This document shows, in pieces, positions 17,540 through 28,653 of a DNA stretch of 64,000 nt; the first letter of the stretch is position 1, and every line of letters starts with the position of its first letter. Origin of the DNA: Mariprofundus sp. EBB-1 (GTDB lineage Bacteria; Pseudomonadota; Zetaproteobacteria; Mariprofundales; Mariprofundaceae); NCBI RefSeq assembly GCF_003665155.1, contig NZ_RCFQ01000011.1, positions 1 to 64,000 on the forward strand, given 5' to 3'. The notes beneath the pieces are model-generated. The model was not told where the DNA came from. It was given only the letters and a program-made list of their open reading frames with translations, and did not search any database. Both the position numbers and the translations under genes were made by a program.

Positions 17540-19006
17540 CTATGCCTGTGCCGCAGCAGGTTTTGATTCATCTGCATTGGATTGGTCAGCGCCTTTAATG
17601 GTCATTACAATATTGTACAGCATGATCAGAGCGCCAAGCAGTACTAATAGTCCGCCGACAGAGCGCAGTACGTAGTAGGGATGCATAGCAACAACCGTTT
17701 CTGCAAATGTGTACACCAAATTGCCATAATCATCAGTGGCACGCCACATTAGGCCCTGCATAAGACCGGATACCCACATGGCACAGATGTAAATCACTGT
17801 ACCTATGGTGTGAATCCAGAAGTGTGTATTAACCATTGTTACGGAGAATATCTTGGTGTTCCACAGGCGCGGAATCAGGTGATAAAGAGCACCAATGGAT
17901 ACCATGGCTACCCAGCCCAACGCACCGGAATGTACATGTCCGATAGTCCAGTCTGTATAATGAGACAGAGCATTGACTGTTTTCAATGACATGACCGGAC
18001 CTTCGAAGGTGGACATGGCGTAGAATGCCAGTGATACAACCATGAAACGTAATACATAATCATCACGCAACTTGTTCCATGCACCGGATAGCGTCATCAG
18101 TCCGTTCACCGCACCACCCCAAGATGGGATGATCATGGCGATGGAAACTGCTGCGCCGAGTGAGCCTGCCCAGTCTGGTAGAGCAGTGTATTGCAGATGA
18201 TGTGCGCCAAGCCAAACATAACCGAACATCAGAGCCCAGAAATGCAGCACGGATAGTCGATAAGAGTAGATTGGCATATCTGCTTGTTTAGGAATGAAAT
18301 AATACATGATCCCCAGGAAACCAGCTGTCAGGAAGAAGCCCACAGCATTGTGTCCCCACCACCATTGGATCATGGCATCGTGCACACCGGAGTATATAGA
18401 ATAGGAGTGCGTCAGAGTGACCGGAATTGCCAGTGAATTCACCACATGTAGATAGGTGATCATGATCATCATGCCAAGGAAGAACCAGTTGGCCACATAG
18501 ATATGTGAGACCTTTCTGTTGACGATAGTCATGATGAAATTGAACATATATGAGAGCCAGACAACGGCGATGAGGATATCAATCGGCCATTCCAGTTCTG
18601 CGTACTCTTTGCCCTGTGTCCAGCCCATCGGGAAGGAGATTACAGCGGCAACAATAATCAGGTTCCAGCCCCAGAAGGTGAACCATGCCATTTTGTTGCT
18701 CCACAAGGGGACACCGCAGGTGCGTTGTACAATGTAAAAGGCTGTTGCCATCAATGTGCAGCCGCCAAAGGCAAAAATTACGGCATTCGTATGCAAGGGA
18801 CGTAAGCGACCAAAACTCATATATTCATTGAAATTGAGGGCGGGGAATGATAGCTGCCATGCAATAAGATCACCGACCAATGAGCCGACGACAAGATAAA
18901 CAGCGGCACATACTGCAAATGCTTTTACGATCGTCATATTGTAATTGGGGTTTTCCGGGGTGCTTTCGACCACAGTATCCACCTCCTGATGTGTTTTAAA
19001 GTTCAT
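17540..19006 (-). CDS. ccoN: cbb3 oxidase catalytic subunit I CcoN
   Basis: Twelve-helix heme-copper subunit of the high-affinity C-family oxidase, 488 residues. Ligands visible: H72 (heme b), CuB ligands H219 in [10 protein letters not shown] and H269/H270 in GAHHLQY, cross-link Tyr Y263 (44 residues after H219, 6 before H269), H357 and H359 in [10 protein letters not shown] (heme b3 and heme b), and the conserved Glu E335, 22 residues before H357. This is a canonical cbb3 enzyme that reduces oxygen and pumps protons. It leads the ccoN-O-Q-P-microprotein operon. No clear FNR box is visible upstream. Confidence 0.97.
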   Translation of the reverse strand: MNFKTHQEVDTVVESTPENPNYNMTIVKAFAVCAAVYLVVGSLVGDLIAWQLSFPALNFNEYMSFGRLRPLHTNAVIFAFGGCTLMATAFYIVQRTCGVPLWSNKMAWFTFWGWNLIIVAAVISFPMGWTQGKEYAELEWPIDILIAVVWLSYMFNFIMTIVNRKVSHIYVANWFFLGMMIMITYLHVVNSLAIPVTLTHSYSIYSGVHDAMIQWWWGHNAVGFFLTAGFLGIMYYFIPKQADMPIYSYRLSVLHFWALMFGYVWLGAHHLQYTALPDWAGSLGAAVSIAMIIPSWGGAVNGLMTLSGAWNKLRDDYVLRFMVVSLAFYAMSTFEGPVMSLKTVNALSHYTDWTIGHVHSGALGWVAMVSIGALYHLIPRLWNTKIFSVTMVNTHFWIHTIGTVIYICAMWVSGLMQGLMWRATDDYGNLVYTFAETVVAMHPYYVLRSVGGLLVLLGALIMLYNIVMTIKGADQSNADESKPAAAQA

Positions 19007-19432
19007 TCGGAATACTACTTATGGAGTTGTGCTTGTATATACTTTTTTTATGGTTAATTTTTATACATGGCAGATGCGCATTTAAAGGCTGGATGTTAGT
19101 GCTGTTGCGGATGTTGAAATGGCGTAGGCAACACTGCTCTGTGAATGCTGGGACGAAAGAATCATGCGAAAATACAGAACTGTTTAGGATATTTCCGGGT
19201 CATTGGTTTAATTAGGTGTTGCGTGGATTTTAGCAACTGATTTTTTATACTGGTTTATCTGCCCGGATGTAATGTTGTGGATATGTCGAAACGGAAGCCT
19301 GTTTTTTTTTAGCGTGCAAGTGACTTTATACCATGCAATGAATTGATTGTCGTTTTGGCGAGCCTGACATCTTTGATGTGGATACCAAATTAATAGAAAT
19401 GAACAGGTGTTCATAAAGAACCATGTTGTGGT
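19007..19432. other. Upstream region of ccoN without a convincing gene
   Basis: About 425 bp between ccoN and the microprotein gene at 19433. Open frames here have no family features or good ribosome-binding sites. It should contain the ccoN promoter, read leftwards, but I could identify neither a clear -35/-10 pair nor an FNR-type TTGAT-N4-ATCAA site. Confidence 0.5.
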
Positions 19433-19561
19433 TTATGTAAAACTAAGAAAGATTCCTAACAGGGTCAGACAGACCAAACCCAGCGATACAAAGAATGCGA
19501 ATGCGATTTTTTCAGCCGTTGTGCGTTTGGCTCTGTATTCTAGAATAACTTCGTCAAACAT
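19433..19561 (-). CDS. Single-helix microprotein upstream of ccoN
   Basis: A 42-codon frame starting MFDEVILEYRAKRTTAEK, followed by one hydrophobic helix (about residues 20-40) that runs to the C-terminus. A strong ribosome-binding site (GAGAGGTGAGG) stands just before the ATG. It is on the same strand as ccoN but about 430 bp ahead of it. The layout of a soluble charged N-terminus and a tail anchor resembles small oxidase-associated proteins, but I do not recognise the family. Confidence 0.65.
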   Translation of the reverse strand: MFDEVILEYRAKRTTAEKIAFAFFVSLGLVCLTLLGIFLSFT

Positions 19562-19654
19562 GATCCTCACCTCTCTTATAAAAAATGAGGCAATGATCAG
19601 TTTTCAGTCAATGTGATAATATGATGTATATCACACTTTACATGGATGCAGGTA

Positions 19655-20569
19655 TTAGTGGTGGTTTTGTTCTATGGCATGAATAAGCGTGGTTAAAAAT
19701 CGGTTGGCTGTCGCAGATAATTGTTTTTCTTCCGTTTTTCTGGCGATATAGCCGTTGATGAAATCAACTTCAGTGGTATGCCCTGCTTCAATGTCTTGCC
19801 ACATGCTGGTTTTGACTGGACCCATGGAGAGTGTGATGTGGATATGTTTGTGAATATCACCTTCTCCAAGGTTAATGCCGAATGATTGAGCGAGTGCGAC
19901 TGTTTCCTGCATGGCCTGTTCTACAATGATAAGTGTTTCGTGATTGGCTGCCGTGTCGTGGGCATAACGACGGGTGATCGCCGTAATAGCATTAAATCCA
20001 CAGTTCCAAAGTAGTTTGCGCCATAACATGGCGGCGGGGTCTGATTCGATACGAATGGGAACCGATGCACGTTGAAATGCTTCCATTAATGTGTGGAGAT
20101 AATGATCGCCTGATCCTGTTTGCCAGAGTCCCATGCGAATGCCGCCGGCAGCAGAGTGAATGATATGGCCGGGTTGCGCTATTCTGGCTCCGATAAAGGC
20201 GCTGCCTGCAGCAATGCTGTTGTTTGGGAAGGTGGTGCGCAGTAGATCAGGAGCTTCGACGCCATTTTGAAGTGTGACCAGCAGCGTATCCGGGGAGATG
20301 AAAGGCTGAATCGTCGAAAGCATGTTGGATAGACCAGTCATTTTACAACATAAGATAATAACCTGACATGTGTTGAGATCTTCAGCTTTATCGGTGGCGC
20401 TGATAGCGATGGATATTTCAGTATTTTCAGATTTATGTCGTAATCCATGCGCTTGCAATGCTTTCAGATGGTTACCGCGCGCAAGCAATAATACATCAAA
20501 ACCAGCTTGTTGAAGTTTACTGCCATAGTGGCAACCGACGGCACCTGCACCTGCAAATCCTATCTTCAT
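19655..20569 (-). CDS. panE: 2-dehydropantoate 2-reductase
   Basis: NADPH-dependent reductase of pantothenate (coenzyme A) synthesis. The Rossmann motif GFAGAGAVGCHYG starts at residue 4 when the ATG at 20569 is used; the open frame extends further to 20698, but the family start and the GAGGGAATC ribosome-binding site favour 20569. Other features: LLARGNHLKAL, the CCKMTGLSNML segment, VTLQNGVEAPDLL, and the Lys-containing MLWRKLLWNCGFNAITAI of the active site. Length of about 304 residues is normal. It is transcribed away from maeB with 77 bp between the starts. Confidence 0.9.
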   Translation of the reverse strand: MKIGFAGAGAVGCHYGSKLQQAGFDVLLLARGNHLKALQAHGLRHKSENTEISIAISATDKAEDLNTCQVIILCCKMTGLSNMLSTIQPFISPDTLLVTLQNGVEAPDLLRTTFPNNSIAAGSAFIGARIAQPGHIIHSAAGGIRMGLWQTGSGDHYLHTLMEAFQRASVPIRIESDPAAMLWRKLLWNCGFNAITAITRRYAHDTAANHETLIIVEQAMQETVALAQSFGINLGEGDIHKHIHITLSMGPVKTSMWQDIEAGHTTEVDFINGYIARKTEEKQLSATANRFLTTLIHAIEQNHH

Positions 20570-20646
20570 ATGATTCCCTCCATGACCCAGCATCAATACG
20601 ACGCTATGCTTGCGATCCTTCACGACTATAACCAAAGGGGTTAGAG

Positions 20647-22914
20647 ATGCCAAAAGAACAACTGCGCAAAGATGCTTTTGAATATCACAGTAAACCAAAA
20701 CCGGGTAAAATAAGTGTTCAGCCGACCAAGCCTTGCGTCACACAGCGGGATCTGGCTCTGGCATATACACCTGGTGTGGCGGAACCCTGTCTGGCAATTG
20801 AAAAGAATCCTGAACTGGCCGATGAGTTTACCTCCCGTGCCAATCTGGTTGGAGTGATTAGTAATGGTACTGCGGTACTTGGTCTGGGCAATATTGGTCC
20901 TTTAGCCAGTAAGCCGGTAATGGAAGGAAAAGGTGTATTGTTCAAACGTTTTGCGGATATTGATGTGTTTGATATCGAATTGGCTGAAAACGATCCGATG
21001 GCGTTTGTTGAAACGGTAGCGCGCATGGAGCCCACTTTCGGCGGCATCAACCTGGAAGATATTAAAGCACCTGAATGTTTTATTATTGAAGAAGAACTGA
21101 AAAAACGTATGAATATACCGGTGTTGCATGATGATCAACACGGCACAGCGGTGATCCTGGCGGCGGCTTTTCTAAATGCTCTTATTTTGCAAAATAAAAA
21201 AATTGAAGATGTGAAAATTGCCTGCCTTGGAGCAGGGGCGGCCGGCTTTGCCTGCATGCGCTTGATTGAACAGCTTGGTGCAACACGTGAAAATATTCTG
21301 TTTCTGGATCGTAAGGGTGTGATCAGTAAAGATCGCAATGAAGATCTGCCGCCGCATAAAGCATATTACGCCACAGAAAGAACTGAGCGTACGCTTGAGG
21401 AAGCGATGGCTGGCGCTGATGTGTTTGTCGGCCTGTCACAGGGCAATATCGTGAATGCGGATATGCTTAAATCAATGGCCGACAAGCCGATTGTGTTTGC
21501 CATGGCTAATCCAGACCCTGAAATTGATTATGATCTGGCTATGAGTGCCCGCGATGATCTGATTATGGCCACCGGGCGCTCGGACCATCCTAATCAGGTG
21601 AATAATGTGCTTGGTTTTCCATTCCTGTTCCGTGGTGCGCTTGATGCCAGAGCCACTACATTTAATGAAGAGATGAAAGTTGCTGCCGTGCATGCGCTGG
21701 CTGAGCTAGCCCGACAGGATGTGCCGGATTCGGTGTTGAAAGTGTATGGTGTCAGTGAGTTGCGTTTCGGCCCTAAATACATTTTACCCAAACCATTCGA
21801 TCCTCGCTTGATTGAGGTGGTGCCTGTTGCAGTTGCCAAAGCTGCCACTGAAACTGGGGTTGCACGCAAGCCAATGGTAGATGCATCGGCATATGCGCAG
21901 GAACTGGCTGGGCGTATCGATAACTCACGCCTGTTTATGCGTATCATTTCTGATAAGGCGCGTGCGCATTCTATCCGGTTGGTGTTGCCTGAGGGTGAGG
22001 ATGAGACTGTCATTCGTGCTGCTCTTGAAATGAAGGATCAGGGTATTGCTGATCCGATTCTGATCGGTCGTGCTGATCGCTTTCAGGCAAGTTGTCGCAG
22101 CGCTCAGATAGATGCTACTGGCCTTACTCTGATTGATCCAAGTGTTGATGATGCGCGTTTCACTGCACTTGCGGATGCCTATTATGAAGATCGTAAACGC
22201 AATGGTGTTCTGCCAGCTGATGCCAGAAAAGCATTGCGAAGTGATACGAATATGCTTGCAGCAATGCTGGTACGTAGTGGCGATGCTGATGGCATGCTGT
22301 CCGGACGCACGGCACATTATCCCAATGTGTTACGTCCAATCCTGAAAGTGCTTGGCCATAATGAAGATGGTGTGCGCCACCATGTTTATGGTATGTATTT
22401 GATGATTATGGAAAACAGCGCCTATTTCCTGGCTGACTGTACGGTGAATGTGGATATGAATGCTGAGCAGTTGGCAGAGTTGGGTGAGCTGGCAGCAGAG
22501 ACAGCTATTTCACTGGGTTGTGAAGCGCGTGTTGCAATGCTGTCATTCTCCAACTTTGGCAGTGTCGAGCATGCAGAAACTAACAAGGTTGCAGAGGCGA
22601 CCCGTCTGTTGCATGAAAGAAGACCGGATCTGATTGTAGATGGTGAAATGCAGGCCGACACAGCGGTGAACAGTGCTATTCTTAAAGATTACCCTTTCAG
22701 TAAATTAAAAGAGCCAGCCAATATTCTGGTATTTCCGACCATGCAGGCCGGTAATATCTCTTATAAACTATTGCGTGAATTGGGCGGCGGCACTGCCATT
22801 GGTCCGATTCTGCTGGGCTTGCCTGAGCAGGCACATGTCTTGCAAACCGGCGCATCGGTTGATGATATCGTGAATATGGCGGCCATCGCCGCTGCACGAG
22901 CCGCCGATCAGTAA
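20647..22914 (+). CDS. maeB: NADP-dependent malic enzyme with phosphotransacetylase-like domain (MaeB)
   Basis: Converts malate to pyruvate and CO2. Residues 1-430 are the malic enzyme part: [10 protein letters not shown], the catalytic [11 protein letters not shown], the NAD(P)-binding [12 protein letters not shown], and [10 protein letters not shown]. Residues about 435-755 form a phosphate-acetyltransferase-like domain ([16 protein letters not shown]) that acts as an allosteric module in MaeB. The 755-residue length matches this class. An inverted repeat lies immediately downstream, before glyQ. Confidence 0.95.
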   Translation: MPKEQLRKDAFEYHSKPKPGKISVQPTKPCVTQRDLALAYTPGVAEPCLAIEKNPELADEFTSRANLVGVISNGTAVLGLGNIGPLASKPVMEGKGVLFKRFADIDVFDIELAENDPMAFVETVARMEPTFGGINLEDIKAPECFIIEEELKKRMNIPVLHDDQHGTAVILAAAFLNALILQNKKIEDVKIACLGAGAAGFACMRLIEQLGATRENILFLDRKGVISKDRNEDLPPHKAYYATERTERTLEEAMAGADVFVGLSQGNIVNADMLKSMADKPIVFAMANPDPEIDYDLAMSARDDLIMATGRSDHPNQVNNVLGFPFLFRGALDARATTFNEEMKVAAVHALAELARQDVPDSVLKVYGVSELRFGPKYILPKPFDPRLIEVVPVAVAKAATETGVARKPMVDASAYAQELAGRIDNSRLFMRIISDKARAHSIRLVLPEGEDETVIRAALEMKDQGIADPILIGRADRFQASCRSAQIDATGLTLIDPSVDDARFTALADAYYEDRKRNGVLPADARKALRSDTNMLAAMLVRSGDADGMLSGRTAHYPNVLRPILKVLGHNEDGVRHHVYGMYLMIMENSAYFLADCTVNVDMNAEQLAELGELAAETAISLGCEARVAMLSFSNFGSVEHAETNKVAEATRLLHERRPDLIVDGEMQADTAVNSAILKDYPFSKLKEPANILVFPTMQAGNISYKLLRELGGGTAIGPILLGLPEQAHVLQTGASVDDIVNMAAIAAARAADQ

Positions 22915-22932
22915 AGCAATCAGTCAAAAGGA

Positions 22933-23007
22933 TTCACCGCAGAGGACGCAGAGTAGGGTCAAAGGCATCAATATGTATGGTTTTACTTTGCGTACTCTGC
23001 GGTAAAT
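22933..23007. repeat. Inverted pair of GCAGAG-type repeats ahead of glyQ
   Basis: ACCGCAGAGGACGCAGAGTA (from about 22936) and, about 30 bp on, the near-reverse complement TACTTTGCGTACTCTGCGGT (22984-23003): 18 of 20 positions pair, so the gap could fold as one long hairpin. The same motif recurs at 26181-26220 and, degenerate, at 13484-13512 and 37341-37380. Confidence 0.75.
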
Positions 23008-23033
23008 TATTAATTATTCGGGAGCTAATCACC

Positions 23034-23891
23034 GTGACGTTTCAAGATCTTATACTTACATTGCAGCAATTCTGGGCCAAACAGGGCTGTGTGTTGCAGC
23101 AGCCTTACGATAGTTCGATGGGAGCAGGTACATTCCATCCTGCCACTTTCTTACGTGTCTTGGATGATAAAGACTGGCGTACTGCTTATGTGCAGCCATG
23201 CCGTCGTCCGACCGATGGGCGTTATGGTGAAAACCCCAACCGCTTGCAGCACTATTACCAGTTTCAGGTGATTTTAAAACCGGCACCGAACAATATTCTT
23301 GAGCTCTATCTCGACTCCCTGCGCACCATAGGTATTGATCCTGAAGTACATGATATTCGTTTTGTTGAGGATGATTGGGAATCGCCAACGCTCGGAGCGT
23401 GGGGTTTGGGCTGGGAAGTCTGGCTCAATGGTATGGAGGTGACGCAGTTCACCTACTTCCAGCAGGTAGGCAGTGTTGAGCTTACACGTACACCGGGTGA
23501 AATTACTTATGGTTTAGAGCGTTTGGCAATGTACCTGCAGGGTGTGGATAATATCTATGACCTGGTCTGGGTTGAGGATGCCGATGGTAAGCAAGTTACG
23601 TATGGTGATGTGTTCCACCGCAATGAGGTGGAATTTTCAGCCTATAATTTTGAGCAGGCTGATGCGGCCAGATTACATGAATCATTTGATCATGCAGAGG
23701 GCGAATGCAAACGATTGACCGAACATGACTTGGTCTTGCCTGCTTATGAGGAAGTGATGAAAGCATCGCATGCATTTAACCTGTTGGATGCGCGTGGAGC
23801 CATCTCAGTAGCGGAACGGCAGCGCTTTATTGGCCGCGTGCGCGGGCTTGCCCGTACCGTGGCGAGAGCTTATGCGGGGGAGCAAGCATGA
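23034..23891 (+). CDS. glyQ: Glycyl-tRNA synthetase alpha subunit
   Basis: Catalytic subunit of the tetrameric (alpha2beta2) bacterial glycyl-tRNA synthetase, 285 residues. Family features: [49 protein letters not shown] (motif 2 region), and [14 protein letters not shown] (motif 3). The start is the GTG at 23034 with GGGAG upstream; the frame continues to 22977, but that extension is not family-like. glyS follows after 85 bp. Confidence 0.95.
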   Translation: MTFQDLILTLQQFWAKQGCVLQQPYDSSMGAGTFHPATFLRVLDDKDWRTAYVQPCRRPTDGRYGENPNRLQHYYQFQVILKPAPNNILELYLDSLRTIGIDPEVHDIRFVEDDWESPTLGAWGLGWEVWLNGMEVTQFTYFQQVGSVELTRTPGEITYGLERLAMYLQGVDNIYDLVWVEDADGKQVTYGDVFHRNEVEFSAYNFEQADAARLHESFDHAEGECKRLTEHDLVLPAYEEVMKASHAFNLLDARGAISVAERQRFIGRVRGLARTVARAYAGEQA

Positions 23892-23976
23892 CAGAAGCAA
23901 TGGGTGTTGCTTCTGTCATGCGCGATAGTGCTGCATCTCATGCAGCAGTGAGAGATTTTTCCAGGATGAATATGAA

Positions 23977-26079
23977 ATGAGTGAATTACAGCCTTTATTG
24001 ATTGAAATTGGAACAGAAGAGATACCTGCCGGTGTTGCGCCGCGTATGGGAGAAGCATTGAAGGTGGCAGTTGAGAAGCTGCTGGCCGATGCCAATGTGG
24101 CACCACAATCACTGCGTTTGGGTGTAACGCCGCGCCGCCTGCTATTGCATGCTGATGCTTGTCCTGTAGTGCAGGCTGATGCTGAAGAGACACTGTGGGG
24201 GCCACCGGAGCGGGTGGCATTCCCTGATGGTAAAGCCGGTGGAGCAGCAATCGGTTTTGCTAAGAAGTCGGGGCTGTCATTGGATGATTTTGAGTTGGCT
24301 GATAAAGGCGATGGTAAAGGCAATTACATGAAAGCTGTGCGCACGGTGAAGGGGCGTATGGTTGCTGATATGCTTGCTGAAGCCATGCCTGCTATCTTGC
24401 GTAAGTTACCTAGTCCCAAGCAGATGCAATGGCGTGATGGGGATGAGCGTAGTGATGCCTTTATCCGTCCTGTTCGCTGGATGGTCGCAAGGCTTGGTGA
24501 TGATGTAATTGATTTCAGCTTTGCCGGCATCACAGCAGGGCTAATCAGTCGTGGCCATCGTATGCATGGTTCAGAGGGTGAACTTGATGTGAGCGATCCA
24601 TTTGGCTGGCTGGAAGGCCAGTGTGTGCGTGCTGATCGGGATGCACGCAAAGCGTTGATTGCCAAACAGTTGATGGATGCTGCAAGTGAAGCTGGTGTGA
24701 CACTGGTTGATGATGAAGATCTATTGGATGAAGTGACTGACCTGGTTGAATGGCCACATGCGATTGCAGCACGTTATGATGATGATTTTTTGCGTTTGCC
24801 GGAAGAGGTGAGTCGTATTGAGTTGAAACATCATCAGCGCTGTTTTTCTTCGCATGATGTAGACGGAAACGTGACGCCAGTCTTTTTTACGGTAGCCAAT
24901 ATTCAATCTAAGAACCCAGCGGCAGTAGCGCAAGGCAATGAGCGCGTAGTGAATGCCCGCTTGGCTGATGCAGCGTTCTATTTTGATCGTGATCCACAGC
25001 AGGCGCTGGAAGCACGGGTCGAAAAACTGTCTGAGATCGTTTTTCAGGACGGTCTTGGTATGGTGGGAGATCAGGTGCGCCGTATGCGTGCGTTTGTGCT
25101 CGATAATGCCACTGCACTTGGTGTGAATGCCAATGATGCGCAGCGCGCCGCGTATTTGTGCAAGTCTGATTTAACCACTGGTTTGGTTGGTGAATTCCCT
25201 GAATTACAGGGTTATATGGGTGGTATTTATGCCCGTATGGATGGAGAGAATGAGTCTGTAGCAGGGGGCATTGCGCAGCATTATGCGCCGTCTGGTGCAG
25301 AAGATGACCTGCCGGATAACCGTATTGCGCGTGCTATTGGCGTGGTTGAGCGTGCGGATAAGTTGCTGGGTTATTTTCACCTTGGCCGTATTCCTACCGC
25401 CAGTGCTGATCCGTTTGGCTTGCGTCGTGCGGCGATTGGTTTGATTCGTCTCTTGAGTGATACCACTCAGCCGATTGATATGACGCTGGATCAAGTCATT
25501 GATGAAGTGGCAAAACAGTGGAATCAACAGCGTGTGACGATTGCCATCAGTGATGAGACTAAAGCTAAGGTACATGCGTTTGTTATTGAGCGCCTGTTGG
25601 GACTGAGCAGTGCATTGGGCTTCTCTAAAACATCTATTGATGCAGCGGTGCATTCATCAGAAAATAGACCGTTGTATCGTGAGACATTGATTGCGCGTCA
25701 CTTAATGGGTTTTGAAGATTCAGATGAAGGGCAGGCGATTGCAGCAGCCAACAAACGAACAGCTAATATTTTGAAGAAAGCGGCTGATATTCCAGCGGCA
25801 GTGGATGTTGCTTTGTTTGCAGAGTCGGCTGAACGCGCCTTGTATGATGCGTTGCTGAAAGCCGAAACTGATTTCCGCAGTGCTGTATCGGTAGCTGGGT
25901 TTGATGATTCCATTGCACCTGCTTTGAGTGTGCTAGCGACACTTAGGGAACCGGTAGATACATTTTTCGATGATGTGATGGTGATGGCTGAGGATATGCA
26001 GGTGCGCGGCAATCGACTGGCTCTGTTGGCGCGTTTGCGTCAGTTGTTTTTGAATCTGGCCGACGTATCGCGCCTGTAG
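23977..26079 (+). CDS. glyS: Glycyl-tRNA synthetase beta subunit
   Basis: Beta subunit involved in tRNA recognition, 700 residues. It begins with the family signature LLIEIGTEEIPAG and continues with KLPSPKQMQWRDGD, the VSRIELKHHQRCF segment, a central HD-like region (YLCKSDLTTGLVGEFPELQG), and a C-terminal anticodon-binding region. Length is normal. Together with GlyQ it gives the two-subunit synthetase typical of proteobacteria. Confidence 0.95.
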   Translation: MSELQPLLIEIGTEEIPAGVAPRMGEALKVAVEKLLADANVAPQSLRLGVTPRRLLLHADACPVVQADAEETLWGPPERVAFPDGKAGGAAIGFAKKSGLSLDDFELADKGDGKGNYMKAVRTVKGRMVADMLAEAMPAILRKLPSPKQMQWRDGDERSDAFIRPVRWMVARLGDDVIDFSFAGITAGLISRGHRMHGSEGELDVSDPFGWLEGQCVRADRDARKALIAKQLMDAASEAGVTLVDDEDLLDEVTDLVEWPHAIAARYDDDFLRLPEEVSRIELKHHQRCFSSHDVDGNVTPVFFTVANIQSKNPAAVAQGNERVVNARLADAAFYFDRDPQQALEARVEKLSEIVFQDGLGMVGDQVRRMRAFVLDNATALGVNANDAQRAAYLCKSDLTTGLVGEFPELQGYMGGIYARMDGENESVAGGIAQHYAPSGAEDDLPDNRIARAIGVVERADKLLGYFHLGRIPTASADPFGLRRAAIGLIRLLSDTTQPIDMTLDQVIDEVAKQWNQQRVTIAISDETKAKVHAFVIERLLGLSSALGFSKTSIDAAVHSSENRPLYRETLIARHLMGFEDSDEGQAIAAANKRTANILKKAADIPAAVDVALFAESAERALYDALLKAETDFRSAVSVAGFDDSIAPALSVLATLREPVDTFFDDVMVMAEDMQVRGNRLALLARLRQLFLNLADVSRL

Positions 26080-26180
26080 ATTTGTTAGTGCTTTTTATTG
26101 CAAGGGGCCTTCTCTTGCACAAGTGCTATCACCTTGGCGCAGAGAAGGCGATTGCTAGCCGGTAGTTGCGTTGCTTTTGA

Positions 26181-26220
26181 TTTTACTTTGCGTAACTCTG
26201 CGTACTTTGCGGTAAATAAA
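26181..26220. repeat. GCAAAG/GCAGAG-type repeat ahead of ppiC
   Basis: TTTTACTTTGCGTAACTCTG followed by CGTACTTTGCGGTAAATAAA, closely matching the right arm of the repeat before glyQ. The whole 26080-26255 gap holds no gene. Confidence 0.7.
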
Positions 26221-26255
26221 ACTTTAGTGTGATAAAAGAAATGAGAGGTATAGAA

Positions 26256-26534
26256 ATGACAGTAGCGACAGCCCGCCATATTTTGGTGGATTCAGAAGAG
26301 AAATGTGCAGAGTTAAAAGTACAAATTGAAGCAGGTTCGGAGTTTGCTGATCTGGCAAAAGAGCATTCAAGCTGCCCATCCGGTCGTAATGGTGGTGACC
26401 TGGGTGAGTTTGGCCCGGGTATGATGGTGCCAGAATTTGATGAGGTCGTTTTTTCGGCTGAAGTTGGCACGGTGCAAGGCCCTGTGAAAACGCAGTTTGG
26501 TTATCATCTGTTGGAAGTTACAAGCCGTAGTTAA
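26256..26534 (+). CDS. ppiC: Parvulin-type peptidyl-prolyl isomerase PpiC
   Basis: Cytoplasmic single-domain parvulin of 92 residues, like PpiC of E. coli (93 residues). Motifs: ATARHILV, AKEHSSCPSGRNGGDLGEFG, the active-site FDEVVFSAEVG, and TQFGYHLLEV. The ATG at 26256 is preceded by AGAGGT; the frame is open to 26229. It is a stand-alone gene with repeats upstream and a bidirectional terminator downstream. Confidence 0.92.
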   Translation: MTVATARHILVDSEEKCAELKVQIEAGSEFADLAKEHSSCPSGRNGGDLGEFGPGMMVPEFDEVVFSAEVGTVQGPVKTQFGYHLLEVTSRS

Positions 26535-26643
26535 TTAGAATGCAAAGGTTCATGGTTGTGCTGAATGGCAATCATGCACCTTTTAGGATGGGCTGATTTT
26601 TTGCAGGATGCAATCAATCAGCATATTCTTGAATATAAAGCAC

Positions 26644-26678
26644 AAAAAGGGCGTCTATCTCAATAGACGCCCTTTTTT
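26644..26678. terminator. Bidirectional terminator between ppiC and rpmB
   Basis: Hairpin AAAGGGCGTCT / AGACGCCCTTT with A-run on the left and T-run on the right, so it can stop both the plus-strand ppiC and minus-strand rpmB transcripts. Confidence 0.85.
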
Positions 26679-26726
26679 AATGATTGATGGTAGAGCTGAT
26701 TCTATCTGAATCAGCGGTACGGGTTT

Positions 26727-26918
26727 TTAAGCGGCTTTTTGAATCTTGCCTGAACGCAGGCAGCTTGAGCACACTTTTACTTTACGGGTCTGTCCGCTAA
26801 CGACAGCGCGAACCTGCTGTAAATTCGGCAGGAAACGACGGCGAGTCGTATTATGCGCATGACTGACATTATTGCCTGACATAGGACCTTTTCCACATAC
26901 TTCACAACGCTTAGCCAT
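26727..26918 (-). CDS. rpmB: 50S ribosomal protein L28
   Basis: Ribosomal protein of 63 residues beginning [20 protein letters not shown]; the ATG at 26918 has a GGAGG ribosome-binding site, so the longer frame to 26948 is not used. It has the two Cys pairs of the zinc-binding form (CEVC and CSSC). The rpmG partner often found next to it is absent from this locus. Confidence 0.95.
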   Translation of the reverse strand: MAKRCEVCGKGPMSGNNVSHAHNTTRRRFLPNLQQVRAVVSGQTRKVKVCSSCLRSGKIQKAA

Positions 26919-27091
26919 TTCAAATACCTCCAGAGAAAGGCGGCGCACTTTATGAGAATGCGATCAAGCACACAAGTAAAAAAATACATTTTATTTTGCG
27001 GCTGTGTATTGAGATCTGTTTCTGAAATTATTTTTATGGCGTAAGACTATGATTTCATTGTCTTTATGGTCACTTGAAGGCGATTTTTAAG

Positions 27092-27475
27092 CTATTCTCG
27101 TTCTATCAGTTCAATAGCATATCCATCCACATCTTTCACAAAAGCGATCACAGTTGTGCCATGTTTCATAGGGCCGGGTTGCCGGGTAATGGTGCAGCCA
27201 GCCGCGCGAATACGCTCACAGATGCCATAAATATCATCCACGCCGATGGCGATATGACCAAAAGCAGTGCCTTGTTCATAGGCTGATGTGTCCCAATTGT
27301 GGGTTAATTCAATCACGGCATTCTCTGATTCATCCCCATAGCCGACAAAAGCGAGTGTGAAACGACCGGCAGGATAGTCTTTGCGGCGTAGTAGTTTCAT
27401 GCTCAGAATACGGGTGTAGAAGTCAATGGACTGATCCAGATCGCCAACGCGAATCATAGTATGTAATAGTCTCAT
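27092..27475 (-). CDS. gloA: Lactoylglutathione lyase (glyoxalase I)
   Basis: Detoxifies methylglyoxal as its glutathione adduct. The 127-residue protein opens with [20 protein letters not shown] (metal ligand His5), and contains LAFVGYGDE, a likely ligand Glu in [22 protein letters not shown] with a ligand His, and [10 protein letters not shown] with the catalytic Glu. It overlaps the antiporter gene upstream by 4 bp (ATGA), so the pair is cotranscribed. GloA and Kef-type antiporters both belong to electrophile defence in enterobacteria, which gives the pairing meaning. Confidence 0.94.
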   Translation of the reverse strand: MRLLHTMIRVGDLDQSIDFYTRILSMKLLRRKDYPAGRFTLAFVGYGDESENAVIELTHNWDTSAYEQGTAFGHIAIGVDDIYGICERIRAAGCTITRQPGPMKHGTTVIAFVKDVDGYAIELIERE

Positions 27476-28653
27476 GATGTTTTGTCCTCATCTGTTGGTA
27501 GTACATCGTCTTGTCTGGCTAACCAGCGCACCTGCATCATCCAGACAGGGCTGACTAACAGTGTCATCGCTATGACGATCACGGTGAGTTCATGTAGTTG
27601 GGGGGAGAGTATGCCTGCAAAGGTACCGACAGCGGCGAGTAGAAATGAGAATTCTCCAATCTGACTGAGCAGGCCTCCGGTAATCAATGCCATTCTCCAG
27701 CTTTCACCGAGCGCGCGCATGACAAATACATTTACGCCGGAGTTGAATAGGAATACCGCTGTGGTTGCCCCCCATACCAGCCATAGATGTGACATCAAAT
27801 AATCCATATTTACCATCATGCCGATAGAAAGAAAAAAGATCATGACGAAGATGACATACACGGACTCCAGATGTTGGTGAATCCAGTCAGACTGATTACT
27901 CGATGCCAATAGCATACCTGCAAGGAAAGCTCCGAGGCCGGCAGAAAGCCCCAGCCATGATGTGAGTGTGGCGGCACCCAGACACAATAGCAGGCCGAGC
28001 AGTACACGCTTTTCAACGCTGCCCTTTAAAAAGCCGGGGATCTGCAAAGCATCTGTTTTCATCAAAAACACTACCAATGTGATGATCGCCAAACCGCCGC
28101 CAACCTGTTTGATCAGTTCGGTGCTATTGAATTCACCATCACCCATTAGGCTCAATACAATCATCATTGGTACGATGGCTATATCTTGAACGAGCAATAC
28201 ACCAACAGCATTCTGTCCGAACGGCTCATCCATTTCTCCTGCATCCTGCAACTCTTTGAGCACCACCGCTGTGCTGGAGAGAGAGATGACAAAGCCGAAT
28301 AAAATACCGAGGTTGGTTGGCAGATCAAACATCCAGACCAGTGCTACACATGCCGCGACACTGGTGGCGATTTGAACGCTTGTACCGATAAATGCGATGC
28401 GCCAGCGTTTCATAAGTCTGGGAATGGAGACTTCCATGCCAACAAAAAAGAGCAACATGACCACGCCGATCTCGCCGATTCGGGTTACCGTATCCTGATC
28501 AGAAATGACGCCCAACATGGTAGGGCCAAGCATAATGCCGGTAATGATATAGGCGACCACAATAGGGAGTCCTAAACGTACGGTGAGATAAGCCAGAGCC
28601 AGTGCGACCGATAATACAATCGTGATGTTCATCATCATGGGGTCTAAGTGCAT
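27472..28653 (-). CDS. Monovalent cation:proton antiporter, CPA2 (Kef-like) family
   Basis: Membrane protein of 393 residues with about 12 helices and the CPA2 core: [49 protein letters not shown] with its Asp, and [14 protein letters not shown]. It lacks the C-terminal TrkA-N (KTN) domain of KefB/KefC, so it corresponds to the membrane part only. Its 4-bp overlap with gloA suggests a shared role in electrophile or pH stress, with K+ or Na+ as the exchanged ion; the ion is not known. Confidence 0.88.
   Translation of the reverse strand: MHLDPMMMNITIVLSVALALAYLTVRLGLPIVVAYIITGIMLGPTMLGVISDQDTVTRIGEIGVVMLLFFVGMEVSIPRLMKRWRIAFIGTSVQIATSVAACVALVWMFDLPTNLGILFGFVISLSSTAVVLKELQDAGEMDEPFGQNAVGVLLVQDIAIVPMMIVLSLMGDGEFNSTELIKQVGGGLAIITLVVFLMKTDALQIPGFLKGSVEKRVLLGLLLCLGAATLTSWLGLSAGLGAFLAGMLLASSNQSDWIHQHLESVYVIFVMIFFLSIGMMVNMDYLMSHLWLVWGATTAVFLFNSGVNVFVMRALGESWRMALITGGLLSQIGEFSFLLAAVGTFAGILSPQLHELTVIVIAMTLLVSPVWMMQVRWLARQDDVLPTDEDKTS

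Noticed and set aside
19208..19414. 68-codon open frame upstream of ccoN
   Set aside because: No ribosome-binding site, no family features, and an unlikely composition.
17000..19655. FNR/ANR box upstream of ccoN
   Set aside because: No TTGAT-N4-ATCAA-like sequence found in 19007-19655; only isolated half-site-like TTGAT occurrences.
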